Of a stretch of DNA of 64,000 bases, positions 1-12,400 are shown in pieces. The notes beneath the pieces are model-generated. The model worked only from the letters and a program-made list of their open reading frames with translations, was not told where the DNA came from and searched no databases. This DNA is from Turicimonas muris (GTDB taxonomy: Bacteria; Pseudomonadota; Gammaproteobacteria; Burkholderiales; Burkholderiaceae_F). Each line of letters begins with the position of its first letter. The stretch's first letter is position 1. The position numbers and the translations under genes are program-made. The stretch is from positions 1 through 64,000 of the forward strand of contig NZ_NHMP01000002.1 in the NCBI RefSeq assembly GCF_002221595.1, read 5' to 3'.

Positions 1-1
1 A

Positions 2-112
2 CACGATAAAACCAAGAAGATAGGTTCCTTGGACTTCAAGCACGGACTGGAAGATTACGACCTCAAGCCATGGCTTCCGTCTACCTACAAACAATTGCAA
101 GCAGAGAGCTAA
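2..112 (+). CDS. 3' end of an unidentified protein
   Basis: An open frame enters from outside the window and ends at TAA 110-112, giving the last 36 residues of a protein with the C-terminus ...KPWLPSTYKQLQAES. The piece is hydrophilic and I recognise no family. It converges on rpsJ, so the ribosomal operon does not continue into rplC here as it does in most betaproteobacteria. It could be part of a mobile element or an ordinary gene; the fragment is too short to decide. Confidence 0.45.
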   Translation, partial: HDKTKKIGSLDFKHGLEDYDLKPWLPSTYKQLQAES

Positions 113-200
113 TGCCGGAAAATCCACGGCTCTTATCGAGCCATGGGAACCTTACGATGCTACTCACTTTCGGTGTGAGAGTTTAAAAATTCATCGAGTG

Positions 201-228
201 AAAAAAGCCTCCATAAAAATGGAGGCTC
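201..228 (-). terminator. Intrinsic terminator after rpsJ
   Basis: On the minus strand a 7-bp stem (221-227 with 206-212, AGCCTCC/GGAGGCT) closes an 8-nt A/T loop and is followed by a run of T (complement of 201-206). It lies 18 bases past the rpsJ stop, so the str-operon transcript ends here. Confidence 0.85.
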
Positions 229-245
229 TTGGTTTCAGTCAAGTA

Positions 246-557
246 TTACTGAACTTTAATTTCGACATCGACGCCAGCAGGCAAGTCGAGTTTCATCAAA
301 GCGTCAACTGTTTTGTCAGTCGGATCGATGATGTCCATCAATCTTTGATGAGTTCTGATTTCAAGCTGATCACGGCTTGTCTTGTTGACGTGCGGGCTGC
401 GGAGAATATCAAAGCGCTGAATTCTTGTAGGAAGAGGAACTGGACCTCTAACTAAAGCGCCTGTTCTCTTAGCAGTGTCAACAATCTCAAGAGCGGATTG
501 ATCGATCAACTTGTAATCAAATGCCTTGAGGCGAATACGAATGCGTTGGCTTTGCAT
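246..557 (-). CDS. rpsJ: 30S ribosomal protein S10
   Basis: The 103-residue product has the normal S10 length and hallmark segments: the N-terminal [14 protein letters not shown], a central [22 protein letters not shown] and the C-terminal [12 protein letters not shown]10 is a small-subunit head protein and, as NusE, a partner of NusB in antitermination. A ribosome-binding site (AAAGGA, 7 bases before ATG) supports the start. It is the last gene of the str-type operon (rpsL-rpsG-fusA-tuf-rpsJ). In most Burkholderiales rpsJ continues into rplC; here it is closed by a terminator 18 bases downstream. Confidence 0.97.
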   Translation of the reverse strand: MQSQRIRIRLKAFDYKLIDQSALEIVDTAKRTGALVRGPVPLPTRIQRFDILRSPHVNKTSRDQLEIRTHQRLMDIIDPTDKTVDALMKLDLPAGVDVEIKVQ

Positions 558-621
558 TATTTATCCTTTAAAGAGCGAGGGGTCAGAAGCCATTTCTGAC
601 CCGCGAAATTACTTGACTAAA

Positions 622-1812
622 TTAACCTTCGATCTTGGAGACAACACCAGCACCAACTGTGTGGCCGCCTTCACGAATAGCGAAACGAAGACCTTCTTCC
701 ATAGCGATCGGAGCGATCAACTGAACGTCCATGCGGATGTTGTCGCCTGGCATAACCATTTCAACGCCTTCCGGCAATTGGATTGTGCCTGTTACGTCTG
801 TTGTACGGAAGTAGAACTGTGGACGATAGCCTTTGAAGAACGGTGTGTGACGGCCGCCTTCTTCCTTGCTCAATACGTACACTTCTGCCTGGAATTCAGT
901 ATGAGGTGTGATTGTGCCCGGTTTAGCCAATACCTGTCCGCGTTCAACTTCTTCACGCTTTGTACCGCGGAGAAGAATACCGACGTTGTCGCCTGCCTGA
1001 CCCTGGTCAAGAAGCTTACGGAACATTTCAACGCCTGTGCATGTTGTCTTAGCTGTCGGACGAAGACCAACGATTTCGATTTCGTCGCCAACTTTGATTA
1101 CACCGCGTTCTACACGGCCGGTAACAACTGTACCGCGGCCGGAGATGGAGAATACGTCTTCAACCGGCATAAGGAACGGCTGATCGATAGCACGTTCCGG
1201 TGTCGGAATGTAGCTGTCAAGTGTGTCAGCCAACTTAAGAATGGACTGTTCGCCCATCGGACCTTTGTCGCCGTCGAGAGCCATACGAGCAGAACCTTTG
1301 ATGATTGGAATGTCATCGCCTGGGAAGTCGTAGTTGCTCAACAATTCGCGAACTTCCATTTCAACCAATTCGAGAAGTTCTTCATCGTCAACCAAGTCGC
1401 ACTTGTTCATGTAAACGATGATGTAAGGTACACCTACCTGACGGGCAAGAAGGATGTGTTCACGTGTCTGAGGCATAGGACCGTCAGCTGCGGAAACAAC
1501 CAAAATAGCGCCGTCCATCTGAGCAGCACCGGTAATCATGTTCTTAACATAGTCAGCGTGGCCCGGGCAGTCTACGTGAGCGTAGTGACGATGTTCTGTT
1601 TCGTATTCAACGTGAGCTGTGTTAATAGTAATACCACGAGCTTTTTCTTCAGGAGCAGCATCGATCTGGTCGTATGCTTTTGCTTCACCGCCGAACTTCT
1701 GAGAAAGAACGGAAGTAATAGCAGCTGTAAGAGTTGTCTTACCATGGTCAACGTGACCAATAGTACCAACGTTTACGTGGGGCTTGGTACGTTCATACTT
1801 TTCTTTTGCCAT
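622..1812 (-). CDS. tuf: Elongation factor Tu (copy 1)
   Basis: The 396-residue GTPase delivers aminoacyl-tRNA to the ribosome. The G1 loop GHVDHGKT, the DCPGHADY switch II segment and the NKCD guanine-specificity motif are present, followed by the beta-barrel domains II and III. AAAGGATCC precedes the ATG. The gene sits between fusA (39-base gap) and rpsJ. The protein is identical to that of the second copy at 17329-18519, and the DNA appears identical over 622-1758. Only the first 54 coding bases differ, at nine third-codon positions, which points to recent gene conversion. Confidence 0.98.
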   Translation of the reverse strand: MAKEKYERTKPHVNVGTIGHVDHGKTTLTAAITSVLSQKFGGEAKAYDQIDAAPEEKARGITINTAHVEYETEHRHYAHVDCPGHADYVKNMITGAAQMDGAILVVSAADGPMPQTREHILLARQVGVPYIIVYMNKCDLVDDEELLELVEMEVRELLSNYDFPGDDIPIIKGSARMALDGDKGPMGEQSILKLADTLDSYIPTPERAIDQPFLMPVEDVFSISGRGTVVTGRVERGVIKVGDEIEIVGLRPTAKTTCTGVEMFRKLLDQGQAGDNVGILLRGTKREEVERGQVLAKPGTITPHTEFQAEVYVLSKEEGGRHTPFFKGYRPQFYFRTTDVTGTIQLPEGVEMVMPGDNIRMDVQLIAPIAMEEGLRFAIREGGHTVGAGVVSKIEG

Positions 1813-1851
1813 TTCTGGATCCTTTTAAATCAAATCTAGATTAAAACTTAA

Positions 1852-3954
1852 TTACTTAGCTTTTGCTTCAATAACTGCTTCGGCAACTGTCTTAGGAGCT
1901 TCAGCGTAGTGCTTGAATTCCATAGTGTAGGAAGCACGGCCTTGTGTCAAGGAACGCAACTGAGTTGCATAACCGAACATTTCGGACAGTGGAACTTCTG
2001 CCTTAACAGCTTTTCCGCCGCCAGGAAGATCTTCCATACCCTGAATCATGCCACGGCGGGAGGACAAGTCGCCCATAACGTCGCCCATCTTTTCTTCAGG
2101 AGTTTCAACTTCAACAGCCATAATTGGTTCAAGAAGAACTGGCTGAGCTTGTCTCATACCTTCCTTGAATGCCATGGAGCCAGCCATCTTAAATGCATTT
2201 TCGTTGGAGTCCACTTCGTGGTAAGAACCGAAATGCAATGTGGCTTTAACGTCAACAACCGGGTAACCAGCGAGAACACCAGACTTCATTGTGTCTTCGA
2301 TACCCTTTTCAACAGCTGGGATGTATTCGCGTGGAACAACACCGCCCTTGATGGCGTCAACGAATTCGTAGCCCTTGCCAGGATTTGGTTCGAGCTTAAG
2401 AACAACGTGACCATACTGACCACGGCCGCCGGACTGTTTAACGAACTTAGCTTCAGCGTTTTCTGCGACACCGCGGATTGTTTCACGGTAGGCAACCTGT
2501 GGTTTGCCGACTGTAGCTTCAACGTTGAATTCTCTGCGCATACGGTCTACGAGAATATCCAAGTGAAGTTCGCCCATACCAGAAATAATGGTCTGGCCGC
2601 TTTCTTCGTCTGTCTTAACTCTGAAGGAAGGATCTTCCTGAGCCAAACGATTCAAAGCAAGACCCATTTTTTCCTGGTCAGCTTTAGTCTTGGGTTCAAC
2701 AGCCTGAGAAATAACCGGTTCCGGGAACTCCATTCTTTCGAGAATAATTGGATGTTCGATAGAGCACAGTGTATCGCCTGTTGTAACTTCTTTAAGACCA
2801 ACAGCAGCAGCGATGTCGCCAGAAAGAACTTCTTTGATTTCTTTACGTTCGTTAGCGTGCATCTGAAGCAAACGGCCGATTCTTTCTTTCTTGTTCTTGA
2901 CGGAGTTAAGAACTGTATCGCCGGAGTTAACAACGCCGGAGTAAACACGCAAGAAGGTGAGCTGGCCGACATACGGGTCAGTCATGATCTTGAATGCTAA
3001 ACAAGAGAACGGAGCTTTGTCGTCAGCTTTTCTGGTAGCAGGCTCGTCTGTATCCGGATCAATACCTTCAACATCGGGAATATCAACCGGGCTTGGAAGC
3101 AGTTCAATAACAGCGTCTAGCATTCTCTGAACGCCTTTGTTCTTGAAAGCTGTACCGCAAAGCATCGGCTGAATTTCACCGGCGATTGTACGAGTTCTCA
3201 AGCCTTTAATGATGTCAGCTTCAGAGAGGTCACCGTCATTGAGGTACTTATCCATCAATTCTTCGCTAGATTCAGCAGCTGCTTCAACCATGTAGCTGCG
3301 CCACTTTTCGGCTTCTTCCTTCAATTCTTCAGGAATTTCTTCGAAAGCGAACTTCATACCTTGGGAAGATTCGTCCCAAATGATGGCTTTCATCTTGGCC
3401 AAATCGATAACGCCTTTGAAAGTGTCTTCAGCACCGATTGGAATAACGATAGGTACAGGATTGCCTTTAAGGCGCGACTTCATCTGGTCAAATACTTTGT
3501 AGAAATTCGCACCGGTGCGGTCCATCTTGTTTACGAAAGCAAGACGTGGAACTTTGTACTTGTTGGCCTGACGCCAAACGGTTTCAGACTGAGGCTGTAC
3601 ACCGCCTACAGCGCAGTAAACCATGCAGGCACCGTCAAGAACACGCATGGAACGTTCAACTTCAACTGTGAAGTCAACGTGTCCCGGGGTATCAATGATG
3701 TTGATACGGTGTTCTGGATGGTTCATGTCCATACCACGCCAGAAGGCTGTTGTAGCAGCAGATGTAATGGTGATACCACGTTCCTGTTCCTGCTCCATCC
3801 AGTCCATGGTAGCGGCTCCATCATGAACTTCGCCGATCTTATGGTTTACACCGGTGTAGAACAAAATACGTTCAGTAGTGGTTGTTTTTCCTGCGTCAAT
3901 GTGGGCGGAAATACCGATGTTGCGATAGCGCTCAATCGGAGTTTTACGAGCCAT
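1852..3954 (-). CDS. fusA: Elongation factor G
   Basis: The 700-residue translocase GTPase has the expected length. Visible motifs are the P-loop [15 protein letters not shown] near residue 17, DTPGHVDFT, and [10 protein letters not shown], followed by the EF-G domains II-V. It drives tRNA-mRNA translocation and ribosome recycling. A GAGG motif lies 8 bases upstream of ATG. It lies between rpsG and tuf in the str operon with normal short gaps. I see no frameshift or truncation. Confidence 0.98.
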   Translation of the reverse strand: MARKTPIERYRNIGISAHIDAGKTTTTERILFYTGVNHKIGEVHDGAATMDWMEQEQERGITITSAATTAFWRGMDMNHPEHRINIIDTPGHVDFTVEVERSMRVLDGACMVYCAVGGVQPQSETVWRQANKYKVPRLAFVNKMDRTGANFYKVFDQMKSRLKGNPVPIVIPIGAEDTFKGVIDLAKMKAIIWDESSQGMKFAFEEIPEELKEEAEKWRSYMVEAAAESSEELMDKYLNDGDLSEADIIKGLRTRTIAGEIQPMLCGTAFKNKGVQRMLDAVIELLPSPVDIPDVEGIDPDTDEPATRKADDKAPFSCLAFKIMTDPYVGQLTFLRVYSGVVNSGDTVLNSVKNKKERIGRLLQMHANERKEIKEVLSGDIAAAVGLKEVTTGDTLCSIEHPIILERMEFPEPVISQAVEPKTKADQEKMGLALNRLAQEDPSFRVKTDEESGQTIISGMGELHLDILVDRMRREFNVEATVGKPQVAYRETIRGVAENAEAKFVKQSGGRGQYGHVVLKLEPNPGKGYEFVDAIKGGVVPREYIPAVEKGIEDTMKSGVLAGYPVVDVKATLHFGSYHEVDSNENAFKMAGSMAFKEGMRQAQPVLLEPIMAVEVETPEEKMGDVMGDLSSRRGMIQGMEDLPGGGKAVKAEVPLSEMFGYATQLRSLTQGRASYTMEFKHYAEAPKTVAEAVIEAKAK

Positions 3955-4003
3955 GTTATCTACCTCTAATTAGGGGAAGGGTACCCTCCCCCAGTTACTA
4001 AAA

Positions 4004-4477
4004 TTAGTTAAAACGGAAATGAGAGAAGGCCTTGTTGGCTTCAGCCATACGATGGACTTCTTCACGTTTCTTCATAGCGCCGCCACGGCCTTCGGAAGCG
4101 TCGATGAGCTCGCCAGCCAAACGCTGCGGCATGGATTTTTCGCTTCTGCCTTTAGCGGCTTCGCGCAACCAGCGCATAGCCAAAGCTAAACGGCGAACAG
4201 GGCGAACTTCAACCGGGACCTGGTAGTTAGCACCGCCAACACGGCGGGACTTAACTTCAACCAACGGACGAACATTGTTCAGGGCGGTTGTAAAAACTTC
4301 TAATGGATCTTTTCCAGACTTTGTCTGAATTTCTTCTAAAGCGCCATACACGATTCTTTCTGCAACGGCCTTCTTGCCATCAAGCATAATCATGTTGACG
4401 AATTTTGTGATTTCTACAGAACCAAACTTTGGATCTGGTAATACTTCACGTTTTGGTACTTCGCGACGACGGGGCAT
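4004..4477 (-). CDS. rpsG: 30S ribosomal protein S7
   Basis: The 157-residue protein carries the S7 signature segments (N-terminal [20 protein letters not shown] and the [16 protein letters not shown] loop). S7 nucleates assembly of the small-subunit head and contacts E-site tRNA. GAGG lies 5 bases before the ATG. It follows rpsL by about 100 bases and precedes fusA by about 50. In Escherichia coli S7 is the translational repressor of this operon; I did not identify the corresponding site here. Confidence 0.97.
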   Translation of the reverse strand: MPRRREVPKREVLPDPKFGSVEITKFVNMIMLDGKKAVAERIVYGALEEIQTKSGKDPLEVFTTALNNVRPLVEVKSRRVGGANYQVPVEVRPVRRLALAMRWLREAAKGRSEKSMPQRLAGELIDASEGRGGAMKKREEVHRMAEANKAFSHFRFN

Positions 4478-4580
4478 TTTTACCTCAATTCTGTCTTCAG
4501 TCAGTTAAAAAATATTGCAATTCCAATGAACTGCGACTTACTCGGTCATAAAAAGTGACCGTATCCCGGGTGCGAGCCGG

Positions 4581-4958
4581 TTAAGCCTTCTTGGGGCGCT
4601 TTGCGCCATACTTGGAGCGAGATTGCTTACGATCCTTGACACCTTGTGTATCAAGAGAACCGCGTACAACGTGGTAACGAACACCTGGCAAGTCTTTCAC
4701 ACGGCCGCCACGAATAAGAACAACACTGTGTTCCTGGAGGTTGTGGCCTTCACCGCCGATGTAAGAAATGACTTCGATACCGTTGGTCAAACGTACCTTA
4801 GCAACTTTACGAAGAGCGGAGTTTGGCTTCTTCGGAGTTGTTGTGTATACACGGGTGCAAACGCCGCGCTTCTGCGGGCAGTTTTTGAGCGCAGGGCTCT
4901 TGCTCTTCTCGATAGCTCTCTCGCGAGGCTTACGCACTAATTGGTTAATGGTCGGCAT
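4581..4958 (-). CDS. rpsL: 30S ribosomal protein S12
   Basis: The reading frame is open to 4985, but the conserved S12 start [13 protein letters not shown] begins at 4958, giving 125 residues, the usual length. S12 sits in the decoding centre. The loops [16 protein letters not shown] and [13 protein letters not shown] are of the wild-type, streptomycin-sensitive form, with lysines at the positions classically altered in resistant mutants. It is the first gene of the str operon. A promoter lies about 150 bases upstream, and a small terminator-like hairpin lies about 20 bases before the start. Confidence 0.96.
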   Translation of the reverse strand: MPTINQLVRKPRERAIEKSKSPALKNCPQKRGVCTRVYTTTPKKPNSALRKVAKVRLTNGIEVISYIGGEGHNLQEHSVVLIRGGRVKDLPGVRYHVVRGSLDTQGVKDRKQSRSKYGAKRPKKA

Positions 4959-4976
4959 ATAGTCCGTAACGATTAG

Positions 4977-4996
4977 AAAAACCACTCAAGGAGTGG
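4977..4996 (-). terminator. Terminator-like hairpin in rpsL leader
   Basis: On the minus strand CCACTC-CTT-GAGTGG (4996-4982) is followed directly by TTTTTC, about 20 bases before the rpsL ATG. The stem is only 6 bp, so it is at most a weak terminator or attenuator. Its position between promoter and first gene suggests control of readthrough. Confidence 0.4.
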
Positions 4997-5107
4997 GGGT
5001 TAGTAAAAACACTTTTAGGGGAGCTGCGCCGGATCGCGCATTTAGAACTGGCAGAGAAGCCTATCAAAGAACGCGGATCCCGTCGCGGGTTTCCAAAAAA
5101 GTGCTGT

Positions 5108-5136
5108 ATTTTCACTCTTTTTTTTTGAAAAGTCAA
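5108..5136 (-). promoter_or_regulatory. Probable sigma70 promoter of the str operon
   Basis: On the minus strand TTGACT (5136-5131) is separated by 17 bases, mostly A, from GAAAAT (5113-5108). This is a good -35 element and a moderate -10 element. It lies downstream of the rpoC terminator and about 150 bases upstream of rpsL, the expected place for the str promoter. Confidence 0.6.
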
Positions 5137-5198
5137 ATGAATTCAAAGAGGAATTTCACGATTCAGAATTTTTTACAAAATTACAGAGTGTTCTTTTT

Positions 5199-5232
5199 CC
5201 AAAAATACGAAAGCCGGGCTCATCACCCGGCT
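5199..5232 (-). terminator. Intrinsic terminator after rpoC
   Basis: On the minus strand AGCCGGG (5232-5226) pairs with CCCGGCT (5218-5212) and is followed by TTTCGTATTTTT. It lies about 27 bases past the rpoC stop and separates the rpoBC unit from the str operon. Confidence 0.75.
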
Positions 5233-5258
5233 CTCTTCTTAGCCTACGGTTTTACTAA

Positions 5259-8200
5259 TTACTTAGTAAGTGTATGGTCAATAGCATTCGCTGGTTCGGC
5301 TCTCTTAACCAAATTTTCCTTAGGATCTTCGTACATTCTGTCATGATTTACGATTTCATTATCGAATGGGAAAGGATCCTTCTGGTGACGTGCCTTGTGA
5401 TATGCAAGACCAGTACCGGCAGGAATCAGGCGGCCGACGATAACGTTTTCTTTCAGGCCTCTGAGTTCATCGCGTTTGCCCATAATAGCGGCTTCTGTAA
5501 GAACACGAGTTGTTTCCTGGAAGGAAGCGGCGGAAATGAACGAATCGGTAGACAAGCTGGCCTTTGTAATACCCAAGAGGAGATTATCGTAGGCAGCCGG
5601 ACGTTTGCCTTCGGCAAGCATCTTTTCATTTTCATCGAGCATTTCACTGCGTTCGACCTGTTCACCGTTGATGAATTTGGTATCGCCTGAAGCAGTAATG
5701 ATGACTCTTCTAAGCATCTGACGAACAATAACTTCGATGTGCTTATCACTAATCTTCACACCTTGCAGACGATAAACGTCCTGAACTTCATCAACAACGT
5801 AACGAGCCAAAGCTTCGATACCGTTCAAGCGAAGGATATCATGCGGATCGGCAGGACCGTCGACAATGACTTCACCCTTATGAACAACTTGACCGTCGTG
5901 AACAAGAATTGTCTTGTCCTTCGGAATAAGGAATTCATGTTCCTTACCTTCAGTATCGGTAATGATGAGGCGCTGTTTGCCCTTGGTTTCCTTACCGAAA
6001 GTAACGGTACCGCTGGCTTCAGCCAACACACCGGCATCCTTCGGAGAACGAGCTTCGAACAACTCAGCAACACGCGGCAGACCGCCGGTAATATCACGAG
6101 TCTTCTGGCTTTCTGTCGGAATTCTGGCTAAAACGTCACCGACGCTGGCTTTATCGCCGTCATGAACGGTAATAAGAGCACCTACCGGCAATTGAATACT
6201 TACTGGGTGTTCTGTTCCAGGAATCTTAACGAGTTCACCGTTTTCGTCCAACAACTGAATCATCGGACGTCCAATCTTACTGGAGGCAGAGTGTTTTCCT
6301 TCGATAACAACCAAAGAGCTCAAGCCTGTAACTTCATCAACCTGGCTCTTAACCGTTACGTTGTCGATAACGTTAGCAAATCTAACGACACCGGCATATT
6401 CAGTAACGATCGGACGTGTCAACGGATCCCAGTTGGCCAATTCAGTACCAACCTTAACTTCTTGTCCGTCAATAGCGAGCAAGTTGGCGCCGTAAGGAAT
6501 CTTATGACGTTCTTTTTCGCGGCCGTTAACACCTTCAATAACGATTTCACCGGAGCGGGAAATAACAACCTTATTTCCTTTTTCGCCCGTCACATATCTC
6601 ATAGAGCTTGTGAAACGGACAGTACCGGCAGACTTGGTTTCAACGTTACTGGCAACAGCGGTACGGGAAGCGGCACCACCAATGTGGAAGGTACGCATTG
6701 TCAACTGAGTTCCCGGTTCACCAATTGACTGGGCAGCGATAACCCCAACAGCCTCACCGGTGTTAACCAATGTACCGCGGCCAAGGTCACGTCCGTAGCA
6801 CTTAGCGCAAAGACCATAGCGAGTTTCGCAGGTAAGCGGTGTGCGGACCATCATTTCATCGATGCCGAGCTTAGTAATTGTTTCGACGTCGTCTTCAGTA
6901 ATGAGATGACCGGCTTCGAATACCAGTTCCTGTGTATCCGGGTTATGAACGTCCTGTGCAACAACACGTCCTAAAACACGATCACCCAAAGCTTCAACAA
7001 CGTCACCGCCTTCAACCAGGGCTTTCATGATCACGCCATGGTGAGTTCCGCAATCGTCTTCCGTAACAACCAAATCTTGAGTAACGTCGACGAGACGACG
7101 TGTCAAGTAACCGGAGTTAGCGGTCTTCAAAGCGGTATCAGCCAAACCTTTACGTGCACCGTGGGTTGATACGAAGTACTGCAAAACGTTCAAACCTTCA
7201 CGGAAGTTCGCGGTAATCGGAGTTTCAATAATGGAACCGTCCGGTTTAGCCATCAAACCACGCATACCGGCCAACTGACGAATCTGAGCAGCAGAACCAC
7301 GAGCACCGGAGTCAGCCATCATGTAGATGGAGTTGAAAGACTCTTGTGTTGTCTTGTTGCCGTGACGGTCGATAACCGGTTCTTTGGAAATTTCTTCCAT
7401 CATAACCTTACCGACTTGGTCGGAAGTACGACCCCAAATATCAACGACCTTGTTATAACGTTCGCCGGAAGTAACAAGACCGGAAGTGTACTGAGCTTCG
7501 ATTTCTTTAACTTCTTGTTCTGCTTCGTGAACGAGCTTGTTCTTAGCTTCCGGAACAATCATGTCACCGATAGCGATAGACAAGCCGCCGATAGTAGCCA
7601 AGTGGTAGCCTCTCTGCATAAGCTTGTCAGCAAAGATAACTGTCTCTCTCAAGCCGCAGCGGCGGAAAGCCATATTAATCAACTTGGCGATTTCTTTCTT
7701 CTTCAAAGTCTTGTTGAGGACAGAGAAAGAAAGACCCGGAGGAAGAATTTCTGAAAGTAAAGCACGGCCGGCTGTAGTTTCATAACGAACTATACGCGGT
7801 GTCTTTGTTCCGTCTTCAGCAACATCGAATTCTTTAATTCTGACTGTGCAGCGTGTCTGAAGTTCAATAACCTTGTTGGCTAAAGCTCTCTCAACTTCTC
7901 CGATATCAGCAAAGAACATACCCTCACCCTTCGCATTGATGCGGGAGCGAGTAGAGTAATAAAGACCAAGCACGATATCCTGAGATGGGACGATGGATGG
8001 ATCGCCGTTAGCCGGGAACAACACGTTGTTGGAGGCCAACATCAAAGAACGAGCTTCTAATTGAGCTTCTAAAGAAAGCGGTACGTGAACAGCCATCTGG
8101 TCACCGTCGAAGTCAGCGTTGAACGCTGCGCAGACAAGCGGATGAAGTTGGATAGCTTTACCTTCAATCAAAAGCGGTTCGAAAGCTTGAATACCGAGTC

Positions 8201-9494
8201 TGTGAAGAGTCGGAGCACGGTTAAGCATAACCGGGTGCTCATAAATGACCTCTTCAAGAATATCCCAAACTACCGGTTCTTGGTTTTCAACCATCTTCTT
8301 AGCTGCTTTGATGGTTGTAGCTAAACCGCGGCTTTCCAACTTATTGAAGATGAACGGCTTGAATAATTCAAGAGCCATCAGCTTCGGAAGACCGCATTGG
8401 TGCAGTTTGAGGTACGGACCGACGGTAATAACGGAACGTCCGGAGTAGTCAACACGTTTACCTAACAAGTTCTGACGGAAGCGGCCGCCTTTACCCTTGA
8501 TCATGTCAGCCAAGGATTTAAGCGGACGCTTAGACGGGCCGGACATAGCCTTGCCGCGTCTGCCGTTATCAAGCAAAGAGTCAACAGCTTCCTGAAGCAT
8601 ACGCTTTTCGTTGCGGACGATAATATCCGGAGCTTTGAGCTCGAGAAGCTTCTTCAAGCGGTTATTACGGTTGATAACTCTTCTGTAGAGATCGTTCAAA
8701 TCACTGGTAGCGAATCTGCCGCCGTCCAATGGAACCAACGGACGAAGATCCGGAGGAAGAACCGGGAGAACTTCCATAACCATCCATTCCGGTTTGATGC
8801 CGGAACGTTGGAATCCTTCCAAAACCTTCAAACGCTTAGCAATCTTCTTGAGCTTAGCTTCAGAAGTTGTTTCCTGCAGTTCCTGACGAAGGGTATGAAC
8901 TTCTTCATCGATGTTGATGGAAGAAAGCAATTCACGGATAGCTTCAGCTCCCATCATCGCCTTGAATTCATCACCGTATTCTTCAGTCTTTGCGAAGTAG
9001 TCGTCTTCAGTCATCAACTGGCCGCGTTTGAGCTCAGTCATGCCTGGATCAACAACGATATAAGCTTCGAAGTAAAGTACTCTTTCGATATCTCTCAATG
9101 GAATATCGAGAACCATACCCATACGGGAAGGCAAGCTCTTTAAAAACCAAATGTGAGCAACGGGGCTGGCCAATTCGATATGGCCCATGCGCTCACGTCT
9201 AACTTTAGACAATGTGACTTCAACGCCGCATTTTTCACAGATGACGCCTTGATGCTTAAGTCTCTTGTATTTTCCGCATAGACATTCGTAGTCTTTTACC
9301 GGCCCGAAAATCTTTGCGCAGAACAAACCGTCGCGTTCCGGTTTGAAAGTTCTATAGTTAATTGTTTCGGGTTTTTTGACTTCACCATAGGACCAGGAAC
9401 GAATCTTTTCAGGAGACGCAATACCAATTTTGATTGCGTCAAAAGGTTCGTCCTGTTCAACTTTGCTGAATAGAGAATGTAAAGGTATTGTCAT
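5259..9494 (-). CDS. rpoC: RNA polymerase beta' subunit
   Basis: The 1411-residue product matches the proteobacterial beta' length. It has the N-terminal zinc site (CLCGKY ... CEKCGVEV), the catalytic [14 protein letters not shown] loop at about residues 459-472 that holds the active-site magnesium, and the second zinc site ([16 protein letters not shown]). It forms the RNA polymerase catalytic centre with the beta subunit. The ATG directly follows the rpoB TAA with no spacer, so the two are translationally linked. A terminator follows at 5212-5232. Confidence 0.98.
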   Translation of the reverse strand: MTIPLHSLFSKVEQDEPFDAIKIGIASPEKIRSWSYGEVKKPETINYRTFKPERDGLFCAKIFGPVKDYECLCGKYKRLKHQGVICEKCGVEVTLSKVRRERMGHIELASPVAHIWFLKSLPSRMGMVLDIPLRDIERVLYFEAYIVVDPGMTELKRGQLMTEDDYFAKTEEYGDEFKAMMGAEAIRELLSSINIDEEVHTLRQELQETTSEAKLKKIAKRLKVLEGFQRSGIKPEWMVMEVLPVLPPDLRPLVPLDGGRFATSDLNDLYRRVINRNNRLKKLLELKAPDIIVRNEKRMLQEAVDSLLDNGRRGKAMSGPSKRPLKSLADMIKGKGGRFRQNLLGKRVDYSGRSVITVGPYLKLHQCGLPKLMALELFKPFIFNKLESRGLATTIKAAKKMVENQEPVVWDILEEVIYEHPVMLNRAPTLHRLGIQAFEPLLIEGKAIQLHPLVCAAFNADFDGDQMAVHVPLSLEAQLEARSLMLASNNVLFPANGDPSIVPSQDIVLGLYYSTRSRINAKGEGMFFADIGEVERALANKVIELQTRCTVRIKEFDVAEDGTKTPRIVRYETTAGRALLSEILPPGLSFSVLNKTLKKKEIAKLINMAFRRCGLRETVIFADKLMQRGYHLATIGGLSIAIGDMIVPEAKNKLVHEAEQEVKEIEAQYTSGLVTSGERYNKVVDIWGRTSDQVGKVMMEEISKEPVIDRHGNKTTQESFNSIYMMADSGARGSAAQIRQLAGMRGLMAKPDGSIIETPITANFREGLNVLQYFVSTHGARKGLADTALKTANSGYLTRRLVDVTQDLVVTEDDCGTHHGVIMKALVEGGDVVEALGDRVLGRVVAQDVHNPDTQELVFEAGHLITEDDVETITKLGIDEMMVRTPLTCETRYGLCAKCYGRDLGRGTLVNTGEAVGVIAAQSIGEPGTQLTMRTFHIGGAASRTAVASNVETKSAGTVRFTSSMRYVTGEKGNKVVISRSGEIVIEGVNGREKERHKIPYGANLLAIDGQEVKVGTELANWDPLTRPIVTEYAGVVRFANVIDNVTVKSQVDEVTGLSSLVVIEGKHSASSKIGRPMIQLLDENGELVKIPGTEHPVSIQLPVGALITVHDGDKASVGDVLARIPTESQKTRDITGGLPRVAELFEARSPKDAGVLAEASGTVTFGKETKGKQRLIITDTEGKEHEFLIPKDKTILVHDGQVVHKGEVIVDGPADPHDILRLNGIEALARYVVDEVQDVYRLQGVKISDKHIEVIVRQMLRRVIITASGDTKFINGEQVERSEMLDENEKMLAEGKRPAAYDNLLLGITKASLSTDSFISAASFQETTRVLTEAAIMGKRDELRGLKENVIVGRLIPAGTGLAYHKARHQKDPFPFDNEIVNHDRMYEDPKENLVKRAEPANAIDHTLTK

Positions 9495-12400
9495 TTACTT
9501 TGTATCCTTGTCTCGGTGAAGATCGATGTCGATACCGAGTGAACGAATTTCTTTAACCAACACATTGAAAGATTCCGGCATTCCGGCATCAATTACTTGG
9601 TCACCCTTAACAATGTTTTCGTAAAGTTTTGTACGGCCTGTGACGTCGTCAGACTTCACAGTCAGCATTTCCTGCAGAACATAGCTGGCACCGTAAGCCT
9701 CCAAAGCCCAGACTTCCATTTCACCAAATCTCTGACCACCGAACTGTGCCTTACCGCCTAACGGCTGTTGTGTAACCAAAGAGTAAGGTCCGGTTGAACG
9801 AGCATGCATCTTATCGTCAACCAAGTGGTGCAGCTTGAGATAGTGCATAACACCGACGGTAACCGGTCTGTCAAACGGTTCGCCTGTTCTGCCGTCAAAC
9901 AACTGAGCCTGTGTTTTGGATGGGGTCAGCTGCAATTTCTTAGCAGTTTCATCCGGGAAAGCTAAGTTCAGCATTTCCTTAATATCTTCTTCGCTGGCAC
10001 CGTCGAAAACCGGGGTTGCGAATGGAACGCCCTTTCTTAAATGCTTAGCAAGATTGATGATTTCGTCATCCGTTAAGGAATCCAAATCTTCCTTCTTACC
10101 GCTGCGGTTGTAAATTTCAGCCAAGAATTCTCTTAACTGACCAACCTGCTTGGTTCTTTCCTGCTTGAGCATTTCTTCAATTCTCCAGCCCAAGCCGAAA
10201 GCTGCCCAACCCAAGTGGACTTCAAGAACCTGACCGATATTCATACGGGAAGGAACGCCCAAGGGGTTCAAAACGATGTCGACAGGACGCCCGTCGGCCA
10301 TGTACGGCATATCTTCAACGCGGGTAATACGAGAAACCACACCCTTATTTCCGTGACGGCCAGCCATCTTATCGCCAGGCTGCAGTCTGCGTTTGACAGC
10401 GATGTAAACCTTAACCATCTTCTGAACGCCGGCTGGAAGCTCATCACCTTGTGTGAGTTTCTTCTTCTTTTCTTCGAAAGCAGCGTTGAATTCTTTTCTC
10501 TTTTCATCAAGAGAAACACGAACGTCTTCGAGAACTTTCTGGAGTTCGCCGTCGGCTAAGCGAATATCGAACCACAAATGCGGATTTGTGTTGTCAAGAT
10601 ATTCTTGGGTGATCTTCTTGTTCTTGGTCAAACCGTTAGCACCGCCCTGAGCAACTGCGCCGACCAACTGACGGCTCAAACGTTCGAATGCATCGTTTTC
10701 AACGATACGAAGCTGATCGTTCAAGTTTGTTCTATAACGCTTCAATGCTTCGTCAATAATTGACTGAGCGCGTTTGTCTCTTTCGATGCCTTCTCTTGTG
10801 AAGACTTGAACGTCGATAACGGTACCAACCATGCCGCTTGGAACACGCAAAGACGTATCTTTAACATCGCTGGCTTTTTCACCGAAGATCGCCTTCAAGA
10901 GTTTTTCTTCAGCGGTAAGTGTGGTCTCACCCTTCGGTGTTACCTTACCAACCAACACATCACCTGCCTTAACTTCAGCTCCGATATAAACGATGCCGGA
11001 TTCGTCAAGGCGGTTAATTTGGTTTTCACTCAAGTTGGAAATATCGCGAGTGATTTCTTCGTTGCCGAGCTTAGTGTCACGAGCGGAAACTGTGAGTTCT
11101 TCGATATGGATGGAAGAATATCTATCGTCTGCAACAACCTTTTCGCTGACCATCACAGAGTCTTCGTAGTTGTAGCCGTTCCATGGCATAAAGGCGACAA
11201 TCATGTTCTGACCGAGAGCAAGTTCACCTAAGTCAGTAGAAGCACCGTCAGCGATTACGTCACCCTTGGAAATTTTATCGCCGGGGTTGACTATAGGACG
11301 CTGATTAATGTTAGTCCCTTGGTTTGAACGGGTGAATTTCTGCAAGTTGTAGATATCAACACCTACTCTGCCTACAACGTTTTCATCGTCATTGACACGG
11401 ACAACAATACGATTAGCATCAACGGAATCAACGATACCGCCTCTTTCTGCGCGAACGGTTGTTCCGGAATCGACGGCTACTGTTCTTTCAATACCAGTAC
11501 CGACAACCGGTTTTTCAGGACGCAAGCAAGGCACACCCTGACGCTGCATGTTGGAACCCATCAAAGCGCGGTTTGCGTCATCGTGTTCAAGGAACGGAAT
11601 TAAAGAAGCAGCAACGGAAACGATCTGAGCCGGGGCAACGTCCATATACTGGACTCTTTCCGGACGCATCAGAACGAATTCACCTTTGTCTCGGCAGCTG
11701 ACGAGTTCGTCAGTCAAATTGCCTTCGGAATCCAAAGATGCGTTAGCCTGAGCAATAATGTAGTTGCCTTCGTCGATTGCAGATAAGTAAGCGATTTCGT
11801 TTGTTACTTTGCCGTCAATCACCTTGCGGTACGGGGTTTCTAAGAAACCATAATCGTTCAATCTCGCATAAAGAGCCAGAGAGTTGATCAAACCAATGTT
11901 CGGACCTTCAGGGGTTTCAATTGGGCAAACACGACCGTAGTGGGTCGGATGAACGTCTCGAACTTCGAAGCCTGCTCTTTCACGTGTCAAACCGCCGGGG
12001 CCTAAAGCGGAAATTCTTCTCTTATGAGTGATTTCAGACAATGGATTTGTCTGATCCATAAACTGACTCAACTGAGAAGAGCCAAAGAATTCACGAATGG
12101 AGGCGCTGATTGGTTTACTGTTGATCAAGTCATGCGGCATTAAATTATCGGATTCGGCTTGACCCAATCTTTCCTTAACGGCACGTTCAACTCTAACCAA
12201 ACCGGCTCTGAATTGGTTTTCTGTCAATTCACCGACGCAGCGGACACGGCGATTTCCCAAGTGATCGATATCGTCGACCGTGCCTTCACCGTTACGGAGC
12301 TTAACAATAAGCTTCATTGTGTCGATAATGTCTTCCGGTTCCAATGTCATAGGACCTTGTTCAGTTCCGCGTTCGAAACGGGAATTGATCTTCATACGGC

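Noticed and set aside
526-1839. Long plus-strand reading frame (437 codons) opposite tuf
   Set aside because: It is antisense to the unmistakable tuf gene, recurs opposite the second tuf at 17230-18525 and has no family resemblance; its length follows from tuf codon bias.
1909-3000. Long plus-strand frame opposite fusA
   Set aside because: It is an antisense shadow of a strongly biased gene, Cys/Phe/Asn-rich with no start signal.
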